Notes: a model not told the origin generated them from the letters alone. A DNA stretch of 48,425 bases from Bacteroides sp. (GCA_022648295.1 JALCME010000028.1:1-48425); one strand, 5' to 3'. Positions 22,625 through 32,611 are shown, numbered from the stretch's first letter. Numbers and translations are program-made.

Positions 22625-23986
22625 TTAGTTAAATTCATTTTCTTTCCTCTTCATCTCTCGAAGCACATGAATAGTTAATGGAATGGCAAGAAAGAAGCTG
22701 AGGAGATCAGCCATAGCTTGGCACATCTCCACCCCCTGTAATCCTAAAAAATAAGGCAAGATAAAAATCAATGGGATAAAGAACAGCCCCTGACGGGCGC
22801 TCGAAAGAATAGTAGCCGGTATTGGTTTGCGAATAGTCTGCAACATCATATTGCTAATGATTACCCATGCTCCCAATGGGTAAGTGATAAACTGCCAACG
22901 CAACGCAGCAGCTCCCACTGAAATAACCAGAGGGTCCCCTTTACGGAACACGGCCACTATTTCTTCAGCATACCCCATACCGCATACGGCACAAATCAAA
23001 AGGAAAATAAAACCTCCCTTTACACAAAACCAGAATCCCTGACGGACACGCGCATAAAGTCCCGCCCCATAATTAAAACCACATACCGGCTGAAAACCTT
23101 GTCCGAAACCAATTAGGAAAGAATTAATAAACATGCCGATGCGAGTGACAATAGACATACCCGCAATAGCCGCATCACCATAATGTCCTGCAGCTACATT
23201 CAGAAGAATAGTGGAAAAGCTTGCTAACCCCTGACGGGTCAATGACGGAGTTCCACCACCAATAATCTCTTTAATAAAATGAGCGGACGGGGTAAAATTC
23301 CGATAACGAATATGAATATTTCCCCCCTGACCTGCCATATAAAGCAATAAGGCGAAACTAAACATCTGGCTAAATAAAGTAGCTACAGCCGCTCCTGCAA
23401 TTCCCATATCAAACACAAAAATAAGAATTGGGTCCAGCACCACATTGAGAACAGCACCAGTGACGATGCCCACCATGGCATATGCCGCATTGCCCTGAAA
23501 ACGAAGCTGATTATTCAATACTAACGAAGAAGTCATAAAAGGTGCACCAAGCAAAATAATACCCAGATACTTCTCCGTATAAGGAAGAATAGTAACAGTT
23601 GAACCTAAAAGTAAGGAGATAGGAGTAAGAAATAGCAAACAGAGCACAGTAATACCTATACCAGTAAACAAAGCCAAATAAAAACCGGTTGCCGCCATTT
23701 TCTCGGCATTTCCGGTCTCTTGCGCTCCCAACTTACGTGAGATATAATTACCGGATCCATGCCCGAAGAAAAATCCCACTGCCTGAATAATAGACATCAC
23801 TGAAAAGACAATGCCTACCGCTGCAGTAGATTGAGTATTTATCTTTCCCACAAAATAAGTATCAGCCATATTATAGAATGCAGTGACCAACATACTGATA
23901 ATTGTGGGTATTGCTAATTTTATAATCAAGCGGGACACAGGTTCCGTAGTTAGAGAGGTATAATTATCTTTTGCCGTATGTTTCAT
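22625..23986 (-). CDS. MATE-family multidrug/Na+ efflux transporter
   Basis: This 453-residue inner-membrane protein has about twelve transmembrane helices. The NorM/DinF-like pattern is visible: LIIKLAIPTIISMLVTAFYN (first helix), ADTYFVGKI, then QAVGFFFGHGSGNYISRKLG, and the second-half repeat around TRIGMFINSFLIGFGQGFQ. MATE proteins export cationic drugs or metabolites using Na+ or H+ gradients. I start at the ATG at 23984-23986 because the longer frame depends on a TTG. It is a single gene facing the plus-strand terminator at 22463-22498. Confidence 0.9.
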   Translation of the reverse strand: MKHTAKDNYTSLTTEPVSRLIIKLAIPTIISMLVTAFYNMADTYFVGKINTQSTAAVGIVFSVMSIIQAVGFFFGHGSGNYISRKLGAQETGNAEKMAATGFYLALFTGIGITVLCLLFLTPISLLLGSTVTILPYTEKYLGIILLGAPFMTSSLVLNNQLRFQGNAAYAMVGIVTGAVLNVVLDPILIFVFDMGIAGAAVATLFSQMFSFALLLYMAGQGGNIHIRYRNFTPSAHFIKEIIGGGTPSLTRQGLASFSTILLNVAAGHYGDAAIAGMSIVTRIGMFINSFLIGFGQGFQPVCGFNYGAGLYARVRQGFWFCVKGGFIFLLICAVCGMGYAEEIVAVFRKGDPLVISVGAAALRWQFITYPLGAWVIISNMMLQTIRKPIPATILSSARQGLFFIPLIFILPYFLGLQGVEMCQAMADLLSFFLAIPLTIHVLREMKRKENEFN

Positions 23987-24190
23987 AATTTTTCCATTCG
24001 AGCACAATATTCGTCAATTTTCGGGAAATACGCAACTGCTTAAAACATTAATTCCCTCTACCCTCCAATTAAGAACTCACTCTGTTTCAATAAGGTTTAG
24101 TTCTAGAAATGACCTATTCCTCCAATTCCACAGAAGGTCTATTTTAATACTATTTCGCACAAGATTGGATTTATTTTCAGAAAAACGCCT

Positions 24191-24198
24191 TACCTTTG
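24191..24198 (+). promoter_or_regulatory. -7 box of the DUF1573 gene
   Basis: TACCTTTG matches TAnnTTTG and lies 31 bp before the ATG. TTGG at 24165-24168, 22 bp upstream, may be the -33 element. Confidence 0.5.
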
Positions 24199-24229
24199 GC
24201 GCAATGTATAATTAAATAAGAAATTAAAC

Positions 24230-24625
24230 ATGAAGAAACTTACTCTTTATACGCTAATGCTCATTATGAGTATTGGCTATGTTTCCGCGCAAGCAAAGGC
24301 AGATATTAAATTTGACAAAACAATCCATAACTTCGGTACTTTTTCTGAAAACAATCCGGTAGTTAGTTGTGTATTCACTTTCACAAACGTAGGCGATGGT
24401 CCGCTGGTTATTCATCAGGCAGTAGCATCATGTGGATGTACGGTACCGGAATATACGCAAGAACCTGTAATGCCAGGAAAGACAGGCACTATCAAAGTAA
24501 CTTACAATGGTACAGGGAAATATCCGGGCTATTTCAAAAAGTCCATCACATTGCGTACTAATGCAAAGACCGAAATGATGCGCATTTACATTGAAGGTAC
24601 CATGAAAGCCAAAGATGAAAAATAA
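24230..24625 (+). CDS. DUF1573 domain protein, secreted
   Basis: This 131-residue protein has a signal peptide (MKKLTLYTLMLIMSIGYVSA, then QAKA) and a single DUF1573 Ig-like domain. The domain contains IHNFGTFSENNPV, FTFTNVGDGPL, ASCGCTVPEYTQEPV and PGKTGTIKVTYN. The SCGCT motif with its cysteine pair is the family hallmark. DUF1573 proteins are abundant secreted or periplasmic Bacteroidetes proteins without established function. A strong terminator follows 40 bp after the stop, so it is monocistronic. Confidence 0.9.
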   Translation: MKKLTLYTLMLIMSIGYVSAQAKADIKFDKTIHNFGTFSENNPVVSCVFTFTNVGDGPLVIHQAVASCGCTVPEYTQEPVMPGKTGTIKVTYNGTGKYPGYFKKSITLRTNAKTEMMRIYIEGTMKAKDEK

Positions 24626-24664
24626 AGTGCTTTCGTACTACTAATCTAAGAATAATTAAGAATG

Positions 24665-24695
24665 AAGGAGAATTTTTTAATTCTCCTTTTTTTTT
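24665..24695 (+). terminator. Rho-independent terminator of the DUF1573 gene
   Basis: A 10-bp perfect stem (AAGGAGAATT at 24665-24674 with AATTCTCCTT at 24679-24688) has a TTTT loop and is followed by a long T-run. Confidence 0.9.
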
Positions 24696-24760
24696 GCTTT
24701 CTTTGATGCTGTTTTATCCAAAAAGTACAAAACAACAATTATATAAAACTACAGGAAAAC

Positions 24761-26752
24761 ATGAAAGAAGAAGAAGAAAAGATCACTGGATTACCCGAAA
24801 ATGCATTCCGTGAATTAAAGCCAGGTGAAACCTACAAACCATTAATGAAACCAGATAAGAAATACCCGGAAGTTAACCTCTGGTCGGTATTATGGGGCAT
24901 AGCCATGGCCATCCTTTTTTCTGCAGCCGCAGCTTATTTAGGATTGAAAGTAGGACAAGTCTTCGAAGCTGCCATTCCCATTGCCATCATCGCCGTAGGA
25001 GTTTCCAGCGCAGCCAAACGAAAAAACGCACTGGGGGAGAATGTCATTATCCAGTCCATTGGAGCCAGTTCCGGCGTCATCGTAGCAGGTGCCATTTTTA
25101 CCTTACCCGCTCTATATATTCTACAAGAAAGCTATCCGAAAGAAATCACCGTCACTTTTGCCCAAGTATTCGTCAGCTCGCTATTAGGAGGTATTTTAGG
25201 AATACTTTTCCTTATTCCTTTTCGAAAATATTTTGTAAGCGACATGCATGGCAAATACCCCTTCCCGGAAGCCACAGCCACAACACAAGTACTCGTATCC
25301 GGTGAAAAAGGAGGCAATCAGGCCAAGCCATTATTAATGGCAGGCATCATCGGAGGACTATATGATTTTATTGTGGCCACCTTTGGCTGGTGGAACGAAA
25401 ACTTCACAACCCGCGTATGCACCTGGGGAGATATGCTGGCGGAAAAAGCAAAGCTGGTGTTTAAAGTAAATACCGGTGCTGCAGTACTGGGACTGGGATA
25501 TATCGTAGGACTGAAATATGCAGCAATCATCTGTGCCGGTTCACTCGCTGTATGGTGGATCATCATTCCCGGCATGTCTATGATCTGGGGAGATGTGGTT
25601 CTAAATCAGTGGGACCCATCTATTACTGCTACGGTAGGCAGCATGATGCCCGAAGAAATTTTTTCCCACTATGCCAAGAGTATTGGCATTGGGGGCATAG
25701 CTATGGCAGGCATCATTGGTATCATCAAATCATGGGGCATTATCAAAAGCGCAGTAAAACTGGCTGGAAAAGAGATGGGTGGCAAATCCAAAGCCGAAGC
25801 CAAGACCATACGTACCCAACGCGACCTTTCCATGAAGATTATTGCCATCGGTTCTCTAATCACGCTGGTGCTCATCGTATTATTCTTCTATTTTAATGTA
25901 ATGTCCGGCAATCTGCTTCACACAGTCATCGGCATTCTGTTAGTAGCCGGTATCGCTTTTCTTTTTACCACGGTTGCAGCAAATGCCATTGCCATTGTAG
26001 GCACCAATCCGGTTTCAGGCATGACTTTAATGACCCTGATACTGGCTTCTGTAGTAATGGTTGCGGTCGGTCTGAAAGGTCCTTCAGGAATGGTGGCAGC
26101 CTTAATAATGGGAGGTGTGGTATGTACAGCCTTAGCTATGGCAGGCGGATTCATCACTGACTTAAAGATTGGCTATTGGCTGGGAAGTACTCCCCGCAAA
26201 CAAGAAACATGGAAATTTCTCGGCACACTGGTCTCAGCCGCTACCGTAGGAGGCGTTATGATCATCCTGAATAAAACATACGGATTCACCAGCGGACAAC
26301 TAGCCGCCCCGCAAGCCAATGCAATGGCAGCGGTAATCAAGCCGCTAATGAGTGGTGTAGGTGCACCATGGCTGCTCTATGGCATTGGTGCAATACTAGC
26401 CATTCTACTAAATGCTTTTAAAATTCCCGCACTGGCTTTTGCTTTGGGTATGTTTATTCCTTTGGAACTAAATGTTCCGCTGGTTGTAGGCGGCGCCATT
26501 AATTGGTATGTCACCACGCGGAGTAAAGATGCCGCACTCAATACCGCCCGTGGAGAAAAAGGAACGCTACTCGCCTCCGGCTTTATAGCCGGTGGAGCTT
26601 TAATGGGCGTAGTCAGTGCAGCTATGCGTTTCGGCGGTATCAACCTTGTAAATGAAGGCTGGCTGGCCAACAGTTGGTCCGAAGTAGCGTCTCTGGGTGC
26701 ATATATCCTGCTAATCATCTACTTCGCCAGAACATCCATGAGAACCAAATAA
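24761..26752 (+). CDS. OPT-family oligopeptide transporter
   Basis: This 663-residue membrane protein with about 14-16 hydrophobic helices matches the bacterial OPT (oligopeptide transporter) family. It has an N-terminal ELKPGETYKPLMKPDKKYPE, then AAAAYLGLKVGQVFEAAIPI, HGKYPFPEATATTQVLVSGE (PFPExxA), ANAIAIVGTNPVSGMTLMT and FALGMFIPLELNVPLVVGG. These proteins import peptides or metal-chelate compounds with protons. The length is normal. A secreted esterase gene follows after 24 bp, so the two are likely co-transcribed, though I see no functional link. Confidence 0.92.
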   Translation: MKEEEEKITGLPENAFRELKPGETYKPLMKPDKKYPEVNLWSVLWGIAMAILFSAAAAYLGLKVGQVFEAAIPIAIIAVGVSSAAKRKNALGENVIIQSIGASSGVIVAGAIFTLPALYILQESYPKEITVTFAQVFVSSLLGGILGILFLIPFRKYFVSDMHGKYPFPEATATTQVLVSGEKGGNQAKPLLMAGIIGGLYDFIVATFGWWNENFTTRVCTWGDMLAEKAKLVFKVNTGAAVLGLGYIVGLKYAAIICAGSLAVWWIIIPGMSMIWGDVVLNQWDPSITATVGSMMPEEIFSHYAKSIGIGGIAMAGIIGIIKSWGIIKSAVKLAGKEMGGKSKAEAKTIRTQRDLSMKIIAIGSLITLVLIVLFFYFNVMSGNLLHTVIGILLVAGIAFLFTTVAANAIAIVGTNPVSGMTLMTLILASVVMVAVGLKGPSGMVAALIMGGVVCTALAMAGGFITDLKIGYWLGSTPRKQETWKFLGTLVSAATVGGVMIILNKTYGFTSGQLAAPQANAMAAVIKPLMSGVGAPWLLYGIGAILAILLNAFKIPALAFALGMFIPLELNVPLVVGGAINWYVTTRSKDAALNTARGEKGTLLASGFIAGGALMGVVSAAMRFGGINLVNEGWLANSWSEVASLGAYILLIIYFARTSMRTK

Positions 26753-26776
26753 GAAAACCTAAAATCAAATAAAACA

Positions 26777-27634
26777 ATGAGAACAACTTTATTTATCAGT
26801 ACCTTGCTTATGACTGTAACACTCTTTGCACAGAGACCCGCAGAAATTTCTTTATGGCCTGACGGAGCCCCCAACACAAACGGTCTGACCGGAGACCAGA
26901 TTGAAGATGCCAATGGAGGCTTATCAAATGTAAACAGAGCCACCATCACTGTATACCATCCGCAAAAGCCCAATGGCATGACTATCATTATGTGCCCCGG
27001 AGGCGGATATGTTCACTTGGCCATGAACCACGAGGGCCATGATATGGCATCTTGGTTCAATACCCAGGGCATTACTTACGTTGTCTTAAAGTACCGCATG
27101 CCTAACGGACACGATGAAGTTCCCCTTTCCGATGCAGAACAAGCCATCCGTTATGTACGCCAGCACGCCACCGAATGGGGAATAGATCCCCATCGCACGG
27201 GTATCATGGGAGCTTCCGCCGGCGGACATCTGGCAGCTTCATTAGCCACACTCTTCAGCAGTGACGAAACCCGCCCGGATTTTCAGATTCTATTATATCC
27301 TGTCATATCCATGGTACCAGGCATCACACACGGCGGTTCCCGTGAAAATCTCATAGGGAAAAGCCCGTCCAAAGAATTGGAAGAGAAATACTCCTTAGAA
27401 CGTCAGGTATCCGCCCGCAGTCCGCAAGCCTTCATCGTTCTCTCCGCTGACGATAAGGCAGTACCTCCCATCAATGGAATAAGCTATTTTCTGGCTTTGC
27501 TCAAACAAAATGTACCAGCCACCCTTCATGTTTATCCTATCGGCGGACACGGATGGGGATTCCGGGATAATTTCACTTATAAACGTCAATGGACCGGAGA
27601 ATTGGAGAAATGGTTACGGGATGGACTAAAATAA
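26777..27634 (+). CDS. Secreted alpha/beta-hydrolase, carbohydrate-esterase-like
   Basis: This 285-residue protein has a signal peptide (MRTTLFISTLLMTVTLFA, then QRPAEI) and an alpha/beta-hydrolase fold of the acetyl-xylan-esterase/BD-FAE type. The oxyanion segment is IIMCPGGGYVHLAMNHEG. The nucleophile is Ser147 in MGASAGGHLAAS, the likely acid is Asp in LSADDKAVPP and the catalytic His is in PIGGHGWGF. WPDGAPNTNG near the N-terminus is typical of this esterase subgroup. It should deacetylate or de-esterify plant or host polysaccharide in the periplasm. The GH2 enzyme downstream has its own promoter but fits a glycan-degradation context. Confidence 0.88.
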   Translation: MRTTLFISTLLMTVTLFAQRPAEISLWPDGAPNTNGLTGDQIEDANGGLSNVNRATITVYHPQKPNGMTIIMCPGGGYVHLAMNHEGHDMASWFNTQGITYVVLKYRMPNGHDEVPLSDAEQAIRYVRQHATEWGIDPHRTGIMGASAGGHLAASLATLFSSDETRPDFQILLYPVISMVPGITHGGSRENLIGKSPSKELEEKYSLERQVSARSPQAFIVLSADDKAVPPINGISYFLALLKQNVPATLHVYPIGGHGWGFRDNFTYKRQWTGELEKWLRDGLK

Positions 27635-27688
27635 GCATTAGTCATACCATATTAAACCCTTTACAGAGTAAATAACATCAAAAGTATA

Positions 27689-27718
27689 TTTGCAAGTGTT
27701 TTTTTTGCCGTAATTTTG
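27689..27718 (+). promoter_or_regulatory. Promoter of the beta-galactosidase gene
   Basis: -33 TTTG (27689-27692) and -7 TAATTTTG (27711-27718) are spaced 18 bp apart, a good match to the Bacteroidetes consensus. The ATG at 27755 follows 36 bp later. Confidence 0.7.
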
Positions 27719-27754
27719 AAACGAGAAAAATACATAACCTTTTAACAAGAAACC

Positions 27755-30700
27755 ATGAGCATGAAAAGAGTAAACCTCCTGACTTGCCTCGTTCTGCTTC
27801 CTGTAGTTCTTTCAGCCCAGGAAGACCGGTACGAACAAATTACCAATCCCAAATTAGCAGGGATCAATAAAGAAGCTCCCCGCTGTACATTCACTTCGTA
27901 TACTAACGAGAAGGATGCCGTTATCAATAACCGGCACGATGGAACTTACCGCCTTTCCCTGAATGGAAAATGGAAGTTCAATTATGTGGAAAACTTCAAT
28001 GAACGCCCTGAAAACTTTACCGACACGAAGACCGACGCCACCAAATGGGCTGAAATCAGCGTACCCGGCAATTGGGAAGTACAAGGGTTCGGAACTCCCA
28101 TTTATGTAAATACAGGCTATTCGTTCTGTTCCCCGGGATACTCTCCCTATTGGGATGAACCCAATCCGCCATACGTACCCAAAGAATGGAACCCAACCGG
28201 AACCTACCGTCGCGAATTCACCCTTCCTTCCAACTGGAATGGAAAAGATATATTCCTGAGTGCCGATGGTGTACGTGGTGCTGCCTACTACTACCTCAAC
28301 GGAAAATTTGTAGGTATGAACAAACAAGCCAAAATACCAACCCGGTTCAATATCACAAAACTAGTGAAACCGGGCAATAACATTCTTGGCATACAAGTAC
28401 ACCGCTTCTCCGATGCCAATTATCTGGAATGCCAGGACTTCTGGCGTATTAGCGGCATTGAACGGGACATCTACCTTTATGCCACCCCCAATCAGCATAT
28501 TGCAGACTTCAAGGTACAATCACCTCTTGATGACCATTACAAGGATGGCATTCTGAAATTAAACGTCAAAGTGACCCGGGAAGAAAACACGTCCGCCCCG
28601 CTCATTGTAGCCTATCGCCTGCTCAATGCCCAAGGTGATGAAATAACAACGGCGTCCGCTTCAGCAGACCCCAACAAGAATGAGGTTGATTTTGCTCCAA
28701 AGACCATTCAGGCAGCGGAACACTGGACAGCAGAAACTCCCTATCTCTATACTCTTCTCATTAGTCTGAAACAGGAAGACGGCAAACTCATCGAAGCTAC
28801 ATCCTGCAAGGTTGGATTCCGCACGGTGGAAATGAAGAATAAACAATTACTAGTCAACGGCAAAGCCATCCTGGTAAAAGGTGTCAATATCCACGAACAT
28901 AACGAATACACCGGACATTACGTTCCCGAAGAGCTAATGATGAAAGACTTCGAGCTCTGGAAAAAATATCATGTCAACACCCTCCGCACCTGCCATTATC
29001 CGCAACAGGAACGTTTCTATGAACTTTGCGACCAATACGGCATGTACGTCATTGACGAAGCCAATATAGAAAGCCACGGCATGGGTTACGACCTGCGCGT
29101 GGGAGGCACACTTGGTAATAATCCACTCTTCACAGATGCTCATGTAGACCGCACATTCAACATGTATCAGCGGGATAAAAACCACCCGTGCGTCATAGAA
29201 TGGTCGTTGGGCAATGAAGCCGGAAACGGAATAAACTTCTACACCACCTACCAGATGTTGAAGAAGCTGGATAACCGCCCGGTACAATACGAACGCGCAG
29301 GTCTGGAATGGAACACAGACGTCTTCTGCCCGATGTACCCCTCTCCCGCCAATATAGCCCGGTATGCCCAAAATCCAAAAGCTGACCGTCCACTCATTAT
29401 GTGTGAATATGCCCATTCCATGGGCAATAGTCTGGGTAACTTTCAGGAATACTGGGACACCATTGAAACATACCCCTTATTACAAGGCGGATGCATTTGG
29501 GACTGGGTAGATCAGGGCATTGCCACTTATACCCCGGACGGACGTAAATACTGGACTTACGGAGGTGACTACGGCAAAATCGGTACGCCTTCCGACGGTG
29601 ACTTCTGTATCAATGGAGTGGTATATCCCGATCGCAGCATCAAGCCTCAGACAGTGGAAATGGGTAAAGTATACCAAAACATCAAGTTCCAGAACTTTGA
29701 TCCGAAAGCCCGTACCATAGACGTGAAAAACGATTATATATTCACTAATCTCGATAAATACGACTTTCACTACGTTGTAAAAGAGAACGGAAAAGAAATC
29801 TATAAAGGAGCGATGGAAGAGGTTAATGCAACCCCGGGACAGACCGTCACTATTTCCTTGCCGGCAGGTATCCCGCAAGAAGCACCAACCGAAGGAGATG
29901 CCCGCATTGAATTCTATGCCACACAACGCACTGCCGAACCTTTCCTGCCTGTCGGTACGGTAATTGCACGCGAACAAGCGGAGATCTATCCCTTTGTCAA
30001 GCAACCGGCAACTTTGGGAGCTCCCGCTAAAATCTCCGAGACCGGTACCCAAGTCACTCTCACAGGGAATGGATTCAAGGCAATATTCAGCAAACAGAGC
30101 GGTTTATTGACCTCATATCAATATCGCAAACAGGAATATATCCATGATGGCTATGGACCACGTCCTTTCTTCTGGCGTGCTCCTACCGATAATGACTATG
30201 GTGCCAACCTCCCCATCAAGTTAAAAGCATGGAAAGAAGCCAGCTATCAGGAACCTCAGGCCACCTCTTTCAATGTAACACAGGAAGAAAACGCTACAAT
30301 TGTAAAAGTGACTTATAACTTCCAGCAAACCAATGCCCTTTGGGATATGATTTATATGGTTTATGCCAACGGAGTAATCAAAGTAACTAATAAGTTTTGC
30401 GCGGAAGACACCCAAGTTCCCATGATACCCCGTATCGGATTACGTATGCAACTCCCCGTATCGCTTACAGAACTGACTTATTACGGACGTGGACCTCTGG
30501 AGAATTACAGTGACCGGTACACCTCCCAATTTGTCGGACAATACACCCTTCCGGTGAAAGACCTTTACGAGCCGTATGTACGCCCGCAAGAAAATAATCA
30601 CCGTACAGATGTATACTGGTGCACCCTTACCCGCAAATCAGGGAACGGACTTCTTTTTGTAGCCAACCCAACTTTCGAAATGAACGCTTCCAATTATCCG

Positions 30701-30976
30701 CTCGAAACACTCGATAGTGGTGATAGTATCAACAACGGAGCACCCCGTACGGAAAAGACCAACCACCGTCATCTTACCGATCCACAATCTCAAAAGCTGG
30801 TCGATCTATTCATTGACTACCGCATGATGGGTCTTGGTGGGGATAATAGTTGGGGCGCTCTTCCACACGAAGCCTATGTACTTCGTCCCGGGCGGGCAAA
30901 TGCAATAGAATATGGATTTACCATCATTCCGTTTAGTTCGAAAAAAGAATACTTAAAGGCAATTAGCCAATACTAA
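27755..30976 (+). CDS. Secreted GH2 beta-galactosidase (LacZ-like, five-domain)
   Basis: This 1073-residue protein has a signal peptide (MSMKRVNLLTCLVLLPVVLSA, then QED) and the full LacZ-type layout: a jelly-roll sugar-binding domain (about 50-225), an Ig-like domain, a (beta/alpha)8 barrel (about 345-640), a second Ig-like domain and a C-terminal beta-supersandwich (about 765-1065). The acid/base Glu488 lies in EWSLGNEAGNG and the nucleophile Glu551 in MCEYAHSMGNS. VNIHEHNEYTG and LRTCHYPQ are conserved barrel motifs. A secreted LacZ-like enzyme in Bacteroides usually acts on galactosides from dietary or host glycans. Substrate detail cannot be read. Its terminator follows 45 bp downstream. 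Confidence 0.95.
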   Translation: MSMKRVNLLTCLVLLPVVLSAQEDRYEQITNPKLAGINKEAPRCTFTSYTNEKDAVINNRHDGTYRLSLNGKWKFNYVENFNERPENFTDTKTDATKWAEISVPGNWEVQGFGTPIYVNTGYSFCSPGYSPYWDEPNPPYVPKEWNPTGTYRREFTLPSNWNGKDIFLSADGVRGAAYYYLNGKFVGMNKQAKIPTRFNITKLVKPGNNILGIQVHRFSDANYLECQDFWRISGIERDIYLYATPNQHIADFKVQSPLDDHYKDGILKLNVKVTREENTSAPLIVAYRLLNAQGDEITTASASADPNKNEVDFAPKTIQAAEHWTAETPYLYTLLISLKQEDGKLIEATSCKVGFRTVEMKNKQLLVNGKAILVKGVNIHEHNEYTGHYVPEELMMKDFELWKKYHVNTLRTCHYPQQERFYELCDQYGMYVIDEANIESHGMGYDLRVGGTLGNNPLFTDAHVDRTFNMYQRDKNHPCVIEWSLGNEAGNGINFYTTYQMLKKLDNRPVQYERAGLEWNTDVFCPMYPSPANIARYAQNPKADRPLIMCEYAHSMGNSLGNFQEYWDTIETYPLLQGGCIWDWVDQGIATYTPDGRKYWTYGGDYGKIGTPSDGDFCINGVVYPDRSIKPQTVEMGKVYQNIKFQNFDPKARTIDVKNDYIFTNLDKYDFHYVVKENGKEIYKGAMEEVNATPGQTVTISLPAGIPQEAPTEGDARIEFYATQRTAEPFLPVGTVIAREQAEIYPFVKQPATLGAPAKISETGTQVTLTGNGFKAIFSKQSGLLTSYQYRKQEYIHDGYGPRPFFWRAPTDNDYGANLPIKLKAWKEASYQEPQATSFNVTQEENATIVKVTYNFQQTNALWDMIYMVYANGVIKVTNKFCAEDTQVPMIPRIGLRMQLPVSLTELTYYGRGPLENYSDRYTSQFVGQYTLPVKDLYEPYVRPQENNHRTDVYWCTLTRKSGNGLLFVANPTFEMNASNYPLETLDSGDSINNGAPRTEKTNHRHLTDPQSQKLVDLFIDYRMMGLGGDNSWGALPHEAYVLRPGRANAIEYGFTIIPFSSKKEYLKAISQY

Positions 30977-31020
30977 GACGGGGCAGAGATAAAAAAATCT
31001 TGCTGATATTAAGTAATTAT

Positions 31021-31054
31021 AAAAAGGATGTAGTACATTTGCTACATCCTTTTT
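31021..31054 (+). terminator. Rho-independent terminator of the beta-galactosidase gene
   Basis: A perfect 13-bp stem (AAAAAGGATGTAG at 31021-31033, CTACATCCTTTTT at 31042-31054) has an 8-nt loop TACATTTG. The loop happens to match the -7 consensus but has no -33 partner. Confidence 0.9.
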
Positions 31055-31076
31055 ATATACATAAATAAATAACCTG

Positions 31077-31859
31077 ATGAAAACAACTGCAACATTTCTA
31101 CTCGGAATCCTATGCGCAGCATCTATCGGTGTATCCGCGCAAAATAAAAGTAACATCATGGTGAGCAATGCTATCAAGTTTTTGAATACCCCATATGTCG
31201 CTCATACGCTCGAAGTGAATAATAACGAAGAATTGGTCATTAACTGCGATGAAGTGGACTGCACCACTTTTGTGGAGTATGTACTAGCCATGTCTCTTTC
31301 TCCTGTGGAAGACGGCCAGGTGTCCGAAGGAGATTTTGCCAAAGCCCTGCAGCAAATCCGCTACCGCAACGGTAAAATAGATGGATACACCTCCCGGTTG
31401 CATTACAATGCCGATTGGGTAAACAATGGAGTACGCCAGGGATTCCTCGAAGATGTCACTGCAACAAACAGCCCGTACATGCGCAAACTATCTCTTAACT
31501 ATATGTCTTCCCACCCGGATCTTTACAGACAGTTGGGCACATCAGACAATAAAGCTAAAATAAAAGAGATAGAACAATCATTAAGTGGACAAGAAATCCA
31601 TTATATTCCAAAAGAGAAGTTGCCTTTCAATGGTCTGCCATGGATTGAGAATGGAGACATCATTGCCATCACCACCAACATCCCGGGTTTGGACGTATCC
31701 CACATGGGTATTGCATTCTATGTGGAAGGCAAACTTTGCCTCCTGAATGCATCTTCCAAAGACAAGAAAGTGGAAGTCTCCAAAATAGCTTTGCGCCAAA
31801 TGCTAAATGAAAACTCCCACTCTATCGGTATTCGCGTATTGCGGATGAAGAAACTGTAA
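31077..31859 (+). CDS. DUF1460 protein, N-acetylmuramoyl-L-alanine amidase-like
   Basis: This 260-residue exported protein has a signal peptide (MKTTATFLLGILCAASIGVSA, then QNK). It has the DUF1460 papain-like pattern: NCDEVDCTTFVEYVLAMSLS with the presumed catalytic Cys, RYRNGKIDGYTSRLHYNADWV, and DVSHMGIAFYVEGKL with the catalytic His. It ends HSIGIRVLRMKKL. The family is annotated as N-acetylmuramoyl-L-alanine amidase-like and is related to NlpC/P60 cysteine peptidases, so it likely trims peptidoglycan stems or muropeptides in the periplasm. It has its own short leader after the GH2 terminator. Confidence 0.88.
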   Translation: MKTTATFLLGILCAASIGVSAQNKSNIMVSNAIKFLNTPYVAHTLEVNNNEELVINCDEVDCTTFVEYVLAMSLSPVEDGQVSEGDFAKALQQIRYRNGKIDGYTSRLHYNADWVNNGVRQGFLEDVTATNSPYMRKLSLNYMSSHPDLYRQLGTSDNKAKIKEIEQSLSGQEIHYIPKEKLPFNGLPWIENGDIIAITTNIPGLDVSHMGIAFYVEGKLCLLNASSKDKKVEVSKIALRQMLNENSHSIGIRVLRMKKL

Positions 31860-31880
31860 AGAGCCCGTTTTTTTCAAAGC

Positions 31881-32426
31881 CTACTTTTCTTCAATCCACT
31901 TTACAATTTTGTCACTGAAAGGTTTTTCCTTGGGGAGGGCAACCCCTACAAGTTCTCCCCTCTCATTCACCATGAACTTCTGAAAATTCCATTGCACTTC
32001 AGCATCCATTTTCCCGTTTACCTTCTTTTCCGTCAACCATTTATAGATAGGAGCCTTAGCATCCCCCACCACATCAATCTTACTCATCATAGGAAATTCC
32101 ACGCCATAATTTAAAGTACAGAATGCTTTTATCTCACTATCTGTCCCCGGCTCCTGCTCCTTAAAATTATTGGCCGGAAAGCCGACAATCACAAAATTCT
32201 GATCTTTATACTTCTCATACAAAGCCTCCAAATCCTTATACTGGGGAGTAAATCCGCATTTCGAAGCCACGTTCACAATCAAGACCTTTTTCCCTTTAAG
32301 TGATGCCATATCAAATTCTTTACCATCAATATCCTTCACCTTAAAATCATATAGCGACGGAGAGGATTGTGCAAAAGCTGTAGTGGCACACACAATATAC
32401 ATTAATAAACCGATAATTCTTTCCAT
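31881..32426 (-). CDS. Glutathione peroxidase-family thiol peroxidase, exported
   Basis: This 181-residue protein starts at ATG 32424-32426 with a signal peptide (MERIIGLLMYIVCATTAFAQ). An upstream ATG at 32456 would bury that signal, so I do not use it. The GPx fold has peroxidatic Cys57 in NVASKCGFTPQY (Cys, not selenocysteine), FPANNFKEQEPGTD with the conserved Gln region, and VQWNFQKFMV supplying the Trp-Asn pair. Cys-type enzymes of this kind normally use thioredoxin rather than glutathione. It should reduce peroxides in the periplasm. It is convergent with the DUF1460 gene. Confidence 0.92.
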   Translation of the reverse strand: MERIIGLLMYIVCATTAFAQSSPSLYDFKVKDIDGKEFDMASLKGKKVLIVNVASKCGFTPQYKDLEALYEKYKDQNFVIVGFPANNFKEQEPGTDSEIKAFCTLNYGVEFPMMSKIDVVGDAKAPIYKWLTEKKVNGKMDAEVQWNFQKFMVNERGELVGVALPKEKPFSDKIVKWIEEK

Positions 32427-32582
32427 TTTGTAACATTCAATTAAGTAAATATTCATTTTAGAGAAATCTCAAACCTTTTTTAGAAGAAACAAAAACAGAA
32501 CGATAAAAGTTTGTCAAGGTCATTATAATCATTTTCAGGCTGCCTTCCTGATCCTGCTATATAGTTTTTTCCTCATTTATTA

Positions 32583-32611
32583 TTTGTTTTGATAAAAATA
32601 GCGTATATTTG
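32583..32611 (+). promoter_or_regulatory. Promoter of the CapD/FlaA1-like gene
   Basis: TTTG at 32583-32586 and TATATTTG at 32604-32611 (spacing 17 bp) fit the -33/-7 consensus with slightly short spacing. The ATG at 32640 follows 28 bp later, which rules out the in-frame TTG at 32589. Confidence 0.6.

Noticed and set aside
24892..26718. Several long frames on the other strand and frames of the OPT transporter gene
   Set aside because: They are shadows of a strongly coding, helix-rich gene and contain no domain or signal of their own.
31034..31041. TACATTTG as a promoter -7 box for the DUF1460 gene
   Set aside because: It is the loop of a perfect 13-bp terminator stem and has no TTTG at the -33 distance.
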